Source: an uncultured Anaerolineaceae bacterium (GTDB lineage: Bacteria; Chloroflexota; Anaerolineae; Anaerolineales; Anaerolineaceae). Taken from it: DNA of 20,966 bases. The notes below the pieces were generated by a model, which ran no database searches, was not told where the DNA came from, and saw only the letters and a program-made list of their open reading frames with translations. The translations under genes were made by a program, and so were the position numbers. The stretch lies in the NCBI GenBank assembly GCA_937897615.1, contig CALCNO010000131.1:1-20966 (forward strand), in the 5' to 3' direction. This document shows positions 6,120-14,155 of the stretch, one piece after another (position 1 is the first letter of the stretch; every line of letters begins with the position of its first letter).

Positions 6120-8036
6120 TTAGATGTTTTTGAACTCACCGTCCACCACATCGCCCGGGTTTTCCCCGGTGGTTGGCCCGGAATTTCCATCAGTGCTGCC
6201 CGCGCTGCCACTGGGGGCTTCACCGCCGGCATTGGGTTGCTGGTACATGCTGGCGCCCACCTTTTGCAGCACCTGCTGCAATTCCTCGCTGGCCGACTTG
6301 ATGGCTTCAGTGTTATCGCCTTTGAGTACTTCCTTGAGCCTGGCGGCGCTTTCTTCAACTTCCTTTTTGATGTCGGCGGGAATCTTATCGGCGAATTCGC
6401 GCAGCATTTTTTCTGCCGAATAGATGCCGCTGTCTGCGATGTTGCGTACCTCGATCAGGTCTTTGCGCTTTCTGTCCTCTTCCGCATGCGCTTCGGCTTC
6501 CTGCTTCATACGCTGGACTTCCGATTCGGAAAGGCCGCTGGAGGCAGTGATGGTGATGTGCTGGCTGCGGTTGGTGGCTTTATCCAGCGCGGTTACGTTG
6601 AGGATGCCGTTGGCGTCAATATCAAAAGTGACCTCGATCTGCGGAATTCCGCGCGGCGCGGAGGGAATGCCATCCAGGATAAACTTGCCCAGTGATTTGT
6701 TATCGGCTGCCATGGGGCGTTCCCCTTGCAGCACATGGATTTCTACCTGCGTCTGCATATCGGATGCGGTGGAGAAGATCTGGCTCTTACGCGTGGGCAC
6801 GGTGGTATTGCGTTCGATGATCGGTGTGGAAACGCCGCCCATCGTCTCGACCGAAAGCGTCAGCGGGGTTACGTCCAGCAGCAGAATATCCTTGACATCG
6901 CCGCCCAGCACACCTGCCTGGATAGCCGCTCCAACAGCCACCACCTCATCGGGGTTGACGCCCTTGTGGGGTTCCTTGCCGAATTCCTTGCGCACAGCCT
7001 CCTGCACGGCCGGCATGCGGATCATGCCGCCCACCAGTACTACTTCATTGATCTCGCTGGCTTTCAGGTTGGCATCGGAGAGCGCGCGGCGGATGGGGTC
7101 AAGCGTTTTTTGGATCAGGTCACCGGTGAGTTGCTCAAGCTTGGCGCGTGTCAATGTGAGCACCAGGTGCTTGGGGCCGGTGGCATCTGCGGTGAGATAG
7201 GGCAGGTTGATCTCAGTTTGCTGCACGGTGGAGAGTTCGATCTTGGCCTTCTCGGAAGCTTCTTTGAGGCGCTGCAAAGCCTGGCGGTCGCCTTTGAGGT
7301 CAATACCGTTGGCCTTCTTGAATTCTTCGATCAAGTAATCCATCACGCGCTGGTCAAAGTCATCCCCGCCCAAAAAGGTATCACCGTTGGTGGAGCGCAC
7401 CTGGAACACGCCATCTCCCACATCCAGTACGGAGATATCAAAAGTACCGCCGCCCAGGTCATACACGGCGATGATCTCGTTCTTTTTCTTGTCCAGCCCG
7501 TAGGCCAGTGAGGAGGCGGTGGGTTCGTTGATGATGCGCAGTACGTCCAACCCGGCAATCTTGCCGGCGTCTTTGGTGGCATTGCGCTGTGCGTCGTTGA
7601 AATAGGCCGGAACAGTGATGACTGCCTGGGTAACCTGTTCGCCCAGGAAAGCCTCGGCATCCGCCTTCAATTTACCCAGGATCATCGCGCTAACTTCCGG
7701 CGGGCTGTATTCCTTGCCGTCCAGGATCACACGCACGTCACCGTTGGCGGCGGCGGCTACTTTGTACGGCACACGGCTTACCGTGCGCTGCACTTCGGGG
7801 TCGTCGAATTTGCGGCCCATGAAGCGTTTGATCGAAAAGATCGTGTTTTCCGGGTTGACAATGGCCTGGTTGCGTGCAGTGCGCCCTACAATGCGCTCGT
7901 GGTTCTTGTTGACCGCCACTACCGAGGGCACCAGCCGTTCTCCTTCTGCGGAGGGGATGACCACGGGTTCGCCGCCGGTCATCACTGCTACCACGGAATT
8001 TGTCGTGCCGAGATCAATGCCAATGATTTTTGCCAT
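6120..8036 (-). CDS. dnaK: Chaperone protein DnaK (Hsp70)
   Basis: The 638-residue protein is a full-length DnaK. The nucleotide-binding domain starts IIGIDLGTTNSVVAV (phosphate loop 1) and contains AVYDLGGGTFDISVLDVGD (phosphate loop 2) and EVVLVGGMIRMPAVQ. The linker DVTPLTLSVETMGG joins it to the substrate-binding domain. A helical lid and a Gly/Ser/Thr/Asn-rich disordered tail end in VVDGEFKNI. It is the ATP-dependent folding chaperone that works with the DnaJ and GrpE encoded on either side. The ATG at 8036 has AGAGAGGA just upstream and lies 13 nt after the grpE stop. Regulation should be through CIRCE/HrcA at the operon head. Confidence 0.98.
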   Translation of the reverse strand: MAKIIGIDLGTTNSVVAVMTGGEPVVIPSAEGERLVPSVVAVNKNHERIVGRTARNQAIVNPENTIFSIKRFMGRKFDDPEVQRTVSRVPYKVAAAANGDVRVILDGKEYSPPEVSAMILGKLKADAEAFLGEQVTQAVITVPAYFNDAQRNATKDAGKIAGLDVLRIINEPTASSLAYGLDKKKNEIIAVYDLGGGTFDISVLDVGDGVFQVRSTNGDTFLGGDDFDQRVMDYLIEEFKKANGIDLKGDRQALQRLKEASEKAKIELSTVQQTEINLPYLTADATGPKHLVLTLTRAKLEQLTGDLIQKTLDPIRRALSDANLKASEINEVVLVGGMIRMPAVQEAVRKEFGKEPHKGVNPDEVVAVGAAIQAGVLGGDVKDILLLDVTPLTLSVETMGGVSTPIIERNTTVPTRKSQIFSTASDMQTQVEIHVLQGERPMAADNKSLGKFILDGIPSAPRGIPQIEVTFDIDANGILNVTALDKATNRSQHITITASSGLSESEVQRMKQEAEAHAEEDRKRKDLIEVRNIADSGIYSAEKMLREFADKIPADIKKEVEESAARLKEVLKGDNTEAIKSASEELQQVLQKVGASMYQQPNAGGEAPSGSAGSTDGNSGPTTGENPGDVVDGEFKNI

Positions 8037-8049
8037 AAGTTCCTCTCTC

Positions 8050-8643
8050 CTATCGGGCTACCCGTACCATCGCCGGGCGCAGTATGCGGTCACCAAGTTT
8101 ATAGCCCTGCCGTACCACTTCAATTACATAACCGGATTCAAACGCCGGGTTTTCCTCGCTGGAAATGGCTTCGTGCAGGTTGGCGTCAAACGGCACGTTG
8201 TTCTCATTGATGCGTTCGATGCCTTCGGATTCGATCACTCCTTGCAGCTTGCGGGCGATCAGGCCGATACCGTCTGCCCAGGCTGCGCCCTCAGCGTCTT
8301 TGGGTTTGTTCTTCAAGGCCAGCTCGAGATCGTCCAGGATCACCAGGTATTTTTTGATCACCTCGCCGGTGAGGTATTGGCGCTGGTACATTTGCTCGCG
8401 CTCGATGCGGCGCTTGTAGTTGGCAAACTCCGCACGTTCGCGCTGCCAGCCTTCCAAATGTGCAGTGGACTGCGCGCTCACTTTTTCTAGTTCAGCCTTG
8501 GCTGCCTCTAGCTGCGCGGCATCCACTTTGGGCTTGCCACCTTCCTTGACCGGAATATGGGTCGCGTGGCCCTTTTCGCTTTTGGCTGAAGTGGCTTTGG
8601 CGGATTGAGGGGTTTCATTTGTTGTTTTTTCTTTTTCGTCCAT
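8050..8643 (-). CDS. grpE: GrpE nucleotide exchange factor
   Basis: The 197-residue protein has a charged, disordered N-terminus (about 1-40), then a long heptad-rich helix (about 40-105, including REREQMYQRQYL) for dimerisation. The C-terminal beta domain shows the conserved NVPFDANLHEAIS and QGYKLGDRILRPAMVRVA. It releases ADP from DnaK and acts as a heat-sensitive regulator of the chaperone cycle. The ATG at 8643 has GAGG 8 nt upstream. It lies 17 nt after hrcA and 13 nt before dnaK, inside the heat-shock operon. Confidence 0.95.
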   Translation of the reverse strand: MDEKEKTTNETPQSAKATSAKSEKGHATHIPVKEGGKPKVDAAQLEAAKAELEKVSAQSTAHLEGWQRERAEFANYKRRIEREQMYQRQYLTGEVIKKYLVILDDLELALKNKPKDAEGAAWADGIGLIARKLQGVIESEGIERINENNVPFDANLHEAISSEENPAFESGYVIEVVRQGYKLGDRILRPAMVRVAR

Positions 8644-8660
8644 AGCTTAACCTCGAGTTT

Positions 8661-9698
8661 TCAGTCTGTCATGGTTTCCGAGACCAGATTGCTCAACAGG
8701 CTGGATAAAAATCTAACAATAGAGATGGTTCGGCCATACGGCATGCGCATTGGGCCAAGCACACCCAGTGTGCCGGTGGCTACCCCGGGTTGGCCATAGC
8801 GCGCTACCACAAAGGAACATTGTGAGAGCGCATCATAGATGCCCTCGCCGCCGATGAGCACTTGCACACCGCCTGTTGAGGTGCGGCTTAGCACGGTGCG
8901 CGAGAGAATCTCATGCAGCAGGGGTTTCTCTTCCAACACGCGCAGGGCGTGGCGTGCTTCTTCGGAACCGGAGAATTCAGGTTCGGCCAGTACGTTGGTC
9001 AGGCCGTCCAGCACCATCTCGCCAGAGACCATAGAATCGGCCTGGCGCATTTCATCCAGCACGAAATTGAAGAGGTCAGACTCAAGGGGAGAGAGGCTAT
9101 TTGAGTCAACGCGCATGGCCTCCACGGACTTCCCCATAAAAAGGGCTGTCAGCCGGGCCGCGCTTGCCGAAAGTTGCTCCTGGCTTACGGGTTCGGCCAG
9201 GGTGAAAAAGCGTTGCAAAATCTCACCGCCCATCAGCACCAGTACCATCAGCACTTGCCTGCCGCGCGAGGAGATCAGTTCCAGGTGTTTCAAGCGTGCC
9301 TGCTCCGGGTGTGGTGCGGTAACCAGCGAGGCCGCGCGTGATTGGTGTGCCAGAATGGAAGCTGCCAGTTTTGTCCATTGTTCGGTGTCCTGGCGCATCT
9401 GGTAGAACTGGTGGGTGATGGTGCGCTGCGTGGATTCTGGAATCTGCGATTCCTGCACGATATTGCCCACGAACATGCGGTAACCTTCTTCGGTGGGCAC
9501 GCGGCCGGCAGAAAGATGCGGCTGGCGCAGATACCCCAATTCGGTCAGTTCTGCAAGCTCGTTGCGCACCGTTGCGCTCGACATCTCCAGGTTGTACTGC
9601 TCCACCATGTGCTTGGAGCCTACGGGAGTGGCCGAGCGGATATACTCGTGGATCACGAGTGAAAGTAACAGGCGTTGGCGTTCGGTTATTTCGCTCAT
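8661..9698 (-). CDS. hrcA: HrcA, heat-inducible transcription repressor
   Basis: The 345-residue protein has an N-terminal winged-helix domain (MSEITERQRLLLSLVIHEYI, then PVGSKHMVEQYNLEMSSATVRNELAELTELGYL, about 1-75). A GAF-like/dimerisation body follows, ending in the conserved GxLGVLGPMRMPYGRTISIV near the C-terminus. It represses class I heat-shock operons by binding CIRCE, and its activity depends on the GroE chaperonin in B. subtilis. As first gene of its own operon it should be autoregulated. The ATG at 9698 has only an A-rich, weak ribosome-binding site, directly after CIRCE, so CIRCE in the mRNA may also affect translation. Confidence 0.96.
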   Translation of the reverse strand: MSEITERQRLLLSLVIHEYIRSATPVGSKHMVEQYNLEMSSATVRNELAELTELGYLRQPHLSAGRVPTEEGYRMFVGNIVQESQIPESTQRTITHQFYQMRQDTEQWTKLAASILAHQSRAASLVTAPHPEQARLKHLELISSRGRQVLMVLVLMGGEILQRFFTLAEPVSQEQLSASAARLTALFMGKSVEAMRVDSNSLSPLESDLFNFVLDEMRQADSMVSGEMVLDGLTNVLAEPEFSGSEEARHALRVLEEKPLLHEILSRTVLSRTSTGGVQVLIGGEGIYDALSQCSFVVARYGQPGVATGTLGVLGPMRMPYGRTISIVRFLSSLLSNLVSETMTD

Positions 9699-9707
9699 AT
9701 TTTTCTT

Positions 9708-9734
9708 TTAGCACTCGAAGCCTCCGAGTGCTAA
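9708..9734. promoter_or_regulatory. CIRCE element (HrcA operator)
   Basis: TTAGCACTC - 9 nt - GAGTGCTAA is an exact match to the CIRCE consensus, with both 9-bp arms perfect. It lies between the predicted transcription start (near 9741) and the hrcA ATG, the usual place for a class I heat-shock operator. Confidence 0.97.
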
Positions 9735-9747
9735 ATTGACGATAATA

Positions 9748-9776
9748 ATCATACCATGCCTGAAAATGAAGGTCAA
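9748..9776 (-). promoter_or_regulatory. hrcA operon promoter (TTGACC-17-TATGAT)
   Basis: The minus strand has TTGACC (9771-9776) and TATGAT (9748-9753) with a 17-nt spacer, a strong sigma70/sigmaA-type promoter. Its predicted start is a few bases upstream of CIRCE, so HrcA bound there would block initiation or early elongation. Confidence 0.82.
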
Positions 9777-9847
9777 GAAACGGCAGGCGTGCTGGTGGAT
9801 TTCATATAAAGAATTAATACTTCCACTTTCTCTGCTGCAGGAGCGGC

Positions 9848-9853
9848 TATAAT
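9848..9853 (+). promoter_or_regulatory. Possible -10 element upstream of the KdpD-like kinase
   Basis: A perfect TATAAT lies 17 nt before the kinase ATG, but I see no convincing -35 about 17 nt upstream. The implied leader is only about 11 nt. Another A/T-rich hexamer, TATAAA, is near 9805. The rest of the 172-bp gap (9699-9870) is taken up by the divergent hrcA promoter and CIRCE. Confidence 0.28.
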
Positions 9854-9870
9854 CAGGAGAAAGGCTATTC

Positions 9871-11331
9871 ATGCGGCGAATTTACTTGCGCGGCGATTCC
9901 ATTCGGGTTTTTCTTGGGCTGCTTGGCACCGTGGCCTTGTTTTCAGCAGTTACGCTGATTCTCAAGCTGCTCCAGCCAGGTTTAGCCATCCAGTTAATCG
10001 CCCTGCTTTATCTATTGCCGGTATTGCTGGCAACGGTCTTGTGGGGGTTGTGGGCAGGATTGTTGGGGGGCTTCATCGCCTTCCTTTGTTTCAACTATTT
10101 CTTTATCCCGCCGTATTACACCCTGGTGGTGCATCAAAGCAAGGATTTAATCACCCTGATCGTTTTTCTCATTGTAGTGGTGGTGATGAGCCAACTGGTC
10201 GGCCAGGCCAAGAACGGCATCCGGCTGGCAAGGAAGCGTGAGTGGGAAGCCACAAAGATGTATGAACTCATCGCTGAATTGGCCGGCCTCACGCGCGAAG
10301 AAGAAATCATTGCCACCCTGACGCGCAAGATCAAAGATACCTTTGGCTTTTCCCAGGTGGATGTGCTCCTGGAAGGCGGCGAGGCCGTCCGGCCTGGCGC
10401 TGAGACAACTACACGGGATCTGGATTCCAGTCTGGTGATCCCCATGGAAACTGCATCGCGGGTTACCGGCGAGATTCTGGTCAGCCAACTGGAACAACCA
10501 TTATCCTTTGAAGAGCATCGGCTGCTTGTGGCTTTTGGGTACCAGGGCGCCCTGGCAGTTGAGCGTGCCCACCTTTTTCGGCGGGAAAACGTCGCCCGGG
10601 TATTAGAGGAAAGCGATAAGGTAAAAACCGCCCTGCTGAACTCAATTTCTCACGAACTGCGTTCACCGTTGGCGGCAATCAAGGCTTCAGTTTCCAGCTT
10701 GCGCAGCGGAGCAATTGATTGGAATGACAACGCCCGCGCAGACTTGTTGATGACCGTAGAAGAGGAAACCGACCACTTGAACCTGCTGGTGGGAAACCTG
10801 CTGGATATGTCTCGTATTGAAGCTGGCGCATTGCTGCTCAAAAAACAATGGAATTCTCTCGCGGAGATCGTTTCCGGTGTGGTTCGGCACGCCAGTTCGC
10901 AAGCGCTTAAACACACCATCCAACTTGATCTTCCGCCAGACCTTCCTTTGCTGCCGACGGATTACGTGATGATGGAACAGGTCTTTAGCAACCTGATCAG
11001 CAACAGCCTCAAATATGCGCCTGAGAACTCCCCCATTTTCATTGGCGCTGCCAGAGAAAATGACCAACTTCATATTCGCGTGGTCAACCAGAGCCCATCT
11101 GTTCCCGAGGAGCATCTGGAGCATATCTTTGACAAATTCTTCCGTATCACCCAGGCGGATAAAGTACTCGGTACTGGCCTGGGCTTATCCATTTGCAAAG
11201 GGATCATTGAGGCGCATGGCGGGCGCATTTGGGCAGAGAACAGCAAAGAGGGTTTTTGTTTTCATATCACTTTACCATTGACGATGAATGGTGAATCGCC
11301 CAGAGTTCCGGAGGACCCCACAAATGAATAA
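9871..11331 (+). CDS. KdpD-like membrane sensor histidine kinase lacking the KdpD N-terminal sensor half
   Basis: The 486-residue protein corresponds to the C-terminal half of KdpD (about 900 residues in E. coli). Four membrane segments at about 12-110 contain the KdpD/DUF4118 hallmark FNYFFIPPYYTLVV followed by KDLITLIVFL. A GAF-like domain is at about 140-235. The HisKA domain has the phosphorylated His261 in SISHELRSPLAA. The HATPase_c domain has an N box (Asn374, Asn378) and G2 box GTGLGLS (434-440). The G1 box, usually DxGxG, reads NQSPS (about 406-410), which is atypical. The KdpD and Usp cytoplasmic domains are absent. Predicted role: senses potassium or osmotic state and phosphorylates the adjacent regulator. 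Start: ATG 9871 with AGGAGAAAGG upstream. It overlaps the next gene by 8 nt. Confidence 0.88.
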   Translation: MRRIYLRGDSIRVFLGLLGTVALFSAVTLILKLLQPGLAIQLIALLYLLPVLLATVLWGLWAGLLGGFIAFLCFNYFFIPPYYTLVVHQSKDLITLIVFLIVVVVMSQLVGQAKNGIRLARKREWEATKMYELIAELAGLTREEEIIATLTRKIKDTFGFSQVDVLLEGGEAVRPGAETTTRDLDSSLVIPMETASRVTGEILVSQLEQPLSFEEHRLLVAFGYQGALAVERAHLFRRENVARVLEESDKVKTALLNSISHELRSPLAAIKASVSSLRSGAIDWNDNARADLLMTVEEETDHLNLLVGNLLDMSRIEAGALLLKKQWNSLAEIVSGVVRHASSQALKHTIQLDLPPDLPLLPTDYVMMEQVFSNLISNSLKYAPENSPIFIGAARENDQLHIRVVNQSPSVPEEHLEHIFDKFFRITQADKVLGTGLGLSICKGIIEAHGGRIWAENSKEGFCFHITLPLTMNGESPRVPEDPTNE

Positions 11332-12019
11332 GGATCCGTTGATTCTGGTCGTTGATGACGAACCGCAGATTCTGCGTGCGCTTAAAACCATCCTGGGAGC
11401 CAGCCATTTCCGCGTGGCTTCTGCCATTACCGGCGAAGAGGCGCTGGCGCGTGTTGCCGCAGAGGAACCGGATGTGGTCATTTTGGACCTGACCCTGCCG
11501 GATATGGACGGCATGGAAGTGTGCAAACAGATCCGCCAGTGGTCGCGTGTGCCGATCATTGTTCTTTCGGTGCGCGATAGCGAGCAGGACAAGGTGGGGG
11601 CGTTGGATAAAGGCGCGGATGACTACCTGACCAAGCCCTTTAATATCCAGGAGTTGCTTGCCCGCATCCGCGTGGCGCTGCGCCATTCTTCACAGTCGTT
11701 GGGCAACAAAGAAACGACGATCCAATCAGGTAGCCTGTGCGTTGACCTGGCCCGGCACGTTGCCACAGTTGGTGATGTTGAGCTGAAGCTCACTTCTACC
11801 GAGTTCAAACTGCTGGCTTATCTGGCTGCCAATGCCGACCGCGTGCTGACCCATCAGGCAATTCTCAGCCACGTATGGGGATTTGAAGAATCGGATCATC
11901 TTGAATACCTGCGCGTCTATATTGGGCAGTTACGCCGCAAGATCGAGACAGACCCAAATAACCCCAGGGTCCTTCTAACTGACCCCGGGGTAGGCTACCG
12001 TTTTAAAACCCTCGAGTAA
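11324..12019 (+). CDS. KdpE-like response regulator, OmpR/PhoB family
   Basis: The 231-residue protein has a receiver domain (about 5-118) with acidic residues Asp11 and Asp12, phospho-acceptor Asp55 (VVILDLTLPDMDG), Ser82 and Lys104 (YLTKPF). A winged-helix DNA-binding domain follows (about 130-230: LTSTEFKLLAYLAANADRVL, then YLRVYIGQLRRKIE, ending GVGYRF). The sequence style (PIIVLSVRD, GADDYLTKPF, YLRVYIGQLRRKIE) is that of KdpE. The ATG at 11324 lies inside the end of the kinase gene and has GGAGG 9 nt upstream. An upstream in-frame GTG at 11288 would add 12 residues and has no good site. Its likely target is the kimA gene 90 bp downstream, where a KdpE-like repeat can be seen. Confidence 0.9.
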   Translation: MNKDPLILVVDDEPQILRALKTILGASHFRVASAITGEEALARVAAEEPDVVILDLTLPDMDGMEVCKQIRQWSRVPIIVLSVRDSEQDKVGALDKGADDYLTKPFNIQELLARIRVALRHSSQSLGNKETTIQSGSLCVDLARHVATVGDVELKLTSTEFKLLAYLAANADRVLTHQAILSHVWGFEESDHLEYLRVYIGQLRRKIETDPNNPRVLLTDPGVGYRFKTLE

Positions 12020-12024
12020 ACCTC

Positions 12025-12041
12025 TTTATTTTTTCTTTATA
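12025..12041 (+). promoter_or_regulatory. Candidate KdpE-type operator: T-rich direct repeat upstream of kimA
   Basis: TTTATTTTTTCTTTATA consists of two TTTAT half-sites whose starts are 11 bp apart. It sits in an 11-bp near-repeat, CTTTATTTTTT then CTTTATATTTT, with 10 of 11 identical. As I recall, the E. coli kdpFABC operator is TTTATA-N5-TTTACA, which has the same 11-bp period and agrees at 13 of 17 positions. OmpR-family dimers usually bind such repeats. It is 6 bp after the regulator stop and 69 bp before the kimA ATG. The whole 90-bp gap is strikingly T-rich. I found no clear -35/-10 pair, as expected if the promoter needs activation. Low sequence complexity makes chance similarity a real risk. 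Confidence 0.45.
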
Positions 12042-12109
12042 TTTTCCTGTAATCTTTTGTTTTTCCTTAATCGAAAATCGCTAGACTTCCTTCAATTGAA
12101 AGAGGTCTA

Positions 12110-14050
12110 ATGATTAACGAGAATTTAGCTGGAACGACTATTATTGATTTAAATTCAGACAACAAACCTAAGAAGAACTGGCGGCAGTGGCTGATTGGCA
12201 GGCCGCTGCAAACAGCCGATGCTCCCAAGCAGACCATTGGAAAGGCCATTGGCCTGGCTGTGTTTGCATCAGATGCCCTGTCCTCTACAGCCTATGCGAC
12301 CCAGGAAATCATGATTATCATGGCGGTTGCGGCTTCAGCCGGGGGAATGAGCTATGTTTTCCCAATCTCAATTGCCATCGTGATCTTGATGGCTGTTGTC
12401 ACGATTTCGTACCAACAGACCATCCATGCCTACCCGGGCGGCGGTGGTGCATACATTGTGGCCCGAGACAACCTGGGAGAATTGCCAGCGCAAACTGCCG
12501 GGGCAGCCCTCCTTACGGATTATGTGCTCACAGTTGCCGTGTCAATTTCCTCTGGTGTGGCACAAATCGTCTCTGCATTTCCTGTGCTGTATTCCTACCG
12601 GGTGATCCTCTCGGTGGCTCTTGTGCTTTTTATCATGATCATTAATCTGCGCGGCGTTAAGGAATCAGGCGTTCTCTTCGCAATCCCAACATACTTTTTC
12701 CTGGCCGGCATGTTTGTTACGGTGGGATATGGGATGTTTCGTTTCTTCTCTGGCACGCTGGGTACCGTGCCCAACCCGCCGACCCTTGATATCGGCAATA
12801 CCGTTCTGGTGATCGCGCCGTTTTTGTTGCTGCATGCCTTCTCGAGCGGCACATCCGCCCTGACCGGCATTGAGGCAATTTCCAACGGGATTACGGCGTT
12901 TAAAGAACCGCGAAGCAAAAATGCCGGGATTACCTTGATCTGGATGTCTTCGATCCTGGCCGTGTTATTCCTGAGTATCTCATTTTTATCTGGAAAGATT
13001 GCCGCCGTGCCGTCTGAAATGGAAACGGTTATCTCGCAACTATCCCGGACTGTTTTTGGCGGCCAGGGGTTCATGTACTTGCTGATCATTGCCGGAACGG
13101 CAGTGATCCTCATTATGGCGGCCAATACAGCCTTTGCCGATTTTCCTCGTTTGAGCGCACTCCACGCTGGTGACGGCTTTCTGCCGAGGCAGCTCACCTT
13201 CCGCGGCAGCCGGCTGGTTTACTCCCGCGGGATTGTCACGCTTTCTCTTCTTGCCTCAGCCCTCATTGTTCTTTTCCAGGCAAACGTAACCCGCATGATC
13301 CCCCTTTATGCGATTGGCGTTTTCCTTTCGTTTACTCTGTCTCAAACTGGGATGGCGCGCCGGTGGTGGAAATCGGGGCATCTCAAAAAGGGCGAAGCTA
13401 TCCAGGAGCCGGGGTCTACCATCACTTTTGACCGCCAATGGAAGGTCAAACTGGCTATCAACAGTTTTGGGGCCGTATGTACTTTTATTGTGATGATCGT
13501 TTTTGCAGTCACGAAGTTCATGGATGGCGCATGGGTGATCGTGGTGCTTGTGCCCTTGATGGTCACTGTGTTTTTTTCGATCCATCACCACTATAAAAGA
13601 CTGGCGGCCAAGCTCTCTCTGGAGCAATATAGTGGCAGTATCCGCATTCAACGCCAGCGCATTCTTGTGCTTTTGGCTGGCGTGCATCGCGGATCGCTGG
13701 CTGCCCTGGCTTACGGGCGTTCTCTCGGCCCAGACGTGACTGCGGTGCACGTTTCTATGGACTCGGCTGAATCGGCACGGATTCGTGAAAAATGGGAAAA
13801 ATATGGCGATGGGACGCGCCTGGTGATCCTGAACTCTCCGTACCGGTTATTGCTTGAACCAGTTTTGGAATATATTGAGTACCTTCTTTCCATTCGGGGA
13901 CCCAACGAGGTTTTGACCGTGATCGTCCCTCAATTTGTCCCATCCCATTGGTGGGAAAACCTGCTGCACAACCAGACGGCGCTGCTGCTTCGTTTTTCCT
14001 TGATGTTTAAACCGGGTTTAGTGATTCTGGACGTTCCTTACCAGGTTTAG
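12110..14050 (+). CDS. kimA: KimA-type potassium:proton symporter (APC superfamily)
   Basis: The 646-residue protein is alignable from memory along its whole length with B. subtilis KimA (YdaO, 607 residues). An APC transporter core of about 12 membrane segments lies at 45-495, and a soluble Usp-like domain at about 515-646. Residues reported for potassium binding in KimA appear conserved: Asp55 and Tyr62 in ASDALSSTAYATQE, Thr141 and Ser145 in LTVAVSISSG, Thr252 in SALTGIEAISN. The soluble domain keeps ILVLLAGVHRGSLAAL, TAVHVSMD, LNSPYRLLLEP and VIVPQFVPSHWWENLLHNQ. In B. subtilis c-di-AMP inhibits the protein through that domain. There is an N-terminal extension of about 20 residues. ATG 12110 has AAAGAGG 4 nt upstream. 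Generic annotation would call it an amino acid permease. The adjacent Kdp-type regulators support potassium. Confidence 0.87.
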   Translation: MINENLAGTTIIDLNSDNKPKKNWRQWLIGRPLQTADAPKQTIGKAIGLAVFASDALSSTAYATQEIMIIMAVAASAGGMSYVFPISIAIVILMAVVTISYQQTIHAYPGGGGAYIVARDNLGELPAQTAGAALLTDYVLTVAVSISSGVAQIVSAFPVLYSYRVILSVALVLFIMIINLRGVKESGVLFAIPTYFFLAGMFVTVGYGMFRFFSGTLGTVPNPPTLDIGNTVLVIAPFLLLHAFSSGTSALTGIEAISNGITAFKEPRSKNAGITLIWMSSILAVLFLSISFLSGKIAAVPSEMETVISQLSRTVFGGQGFMYLLIIAGTAVILIMAANTAFADFPRLSALHAGDGFLPRQLTFRGSRLVYSRGIVTLSLLASALIVLFQANVTRMIPLYAIGVFLSFTLSQTGMARRWWKSGHLKKGEAIQEPGSTITFDRQWKVKLAINSFGAVCTFIVMIVFAVTKFMDGAWVIVVLVPLMVTVFFSIHHHYKRLAAKLSLEQYSGSIRIQRQRILVLLAGVHRGSLAALAYGRSLGPDVTAVHVSMDSAESARIREKWEKYGDGTRLVILNSPYRLLLEPVLEYIEYLLSIRGPNEVLTVIVPQFVPSHWWENLLHNQTALLLRFSLMFKPGLVILDVPYQV

Positions 14051-14055
14051 CATCC

Positions 14056-14080
14056 CCCCGCCGCAAAAGGCGGGGTTTTT
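14056..14080 (+). terminator. Rho-independent terminator after kimA
   Basis: CCCCGCC, a 6-nt loop (GCAAAA) and GGCGGGG form a perfect 7-bp GC-rich stem followed by TTTTT. It starts 6 nt after the kimA stop and separates the potassium unit from the kamA operon. Confidence 0.93.
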
Positions 14081-14086
14081 GTGTGG

Positions 14087-14115
14087 TTGACCATCCCTTG
14101 ATTAACCCTTAAAAT
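14087..14115 (+). promoter_or_regulatory. kamA operon promoter (TTGACC-17-TAAAAT)
   Basis: TTGACC (14087-14092) and TAAAAT (14110-14115) are 17 nt apart, immediately downstream of the kimA terminator. The predicted start near 14122 gives a leader of about 34 nt containing AAGGAG at 14145-14150. Confidence 0.78.
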
Positions 14116-14155
14116 CAGTGGCAGGAACTAACTTTATTCGGTACAAGGAGAAACC

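Noticed and set aside
6424..7511. Long open frames opposite dnaK
   Set aside because: Antisense frames opposite Hsp70 genes are a well-known coding artefact. The translations are Ser/Thr- or His-rich with no motif.
12020..12109. A c-di-AMP (ydaO-type) riboswitch upstream of kimA, as in B. subtilis
   Set aside because: The gap is only 90 nt, T-rich and without the paired stems or a terminator; it is too short for this riboswitch class.
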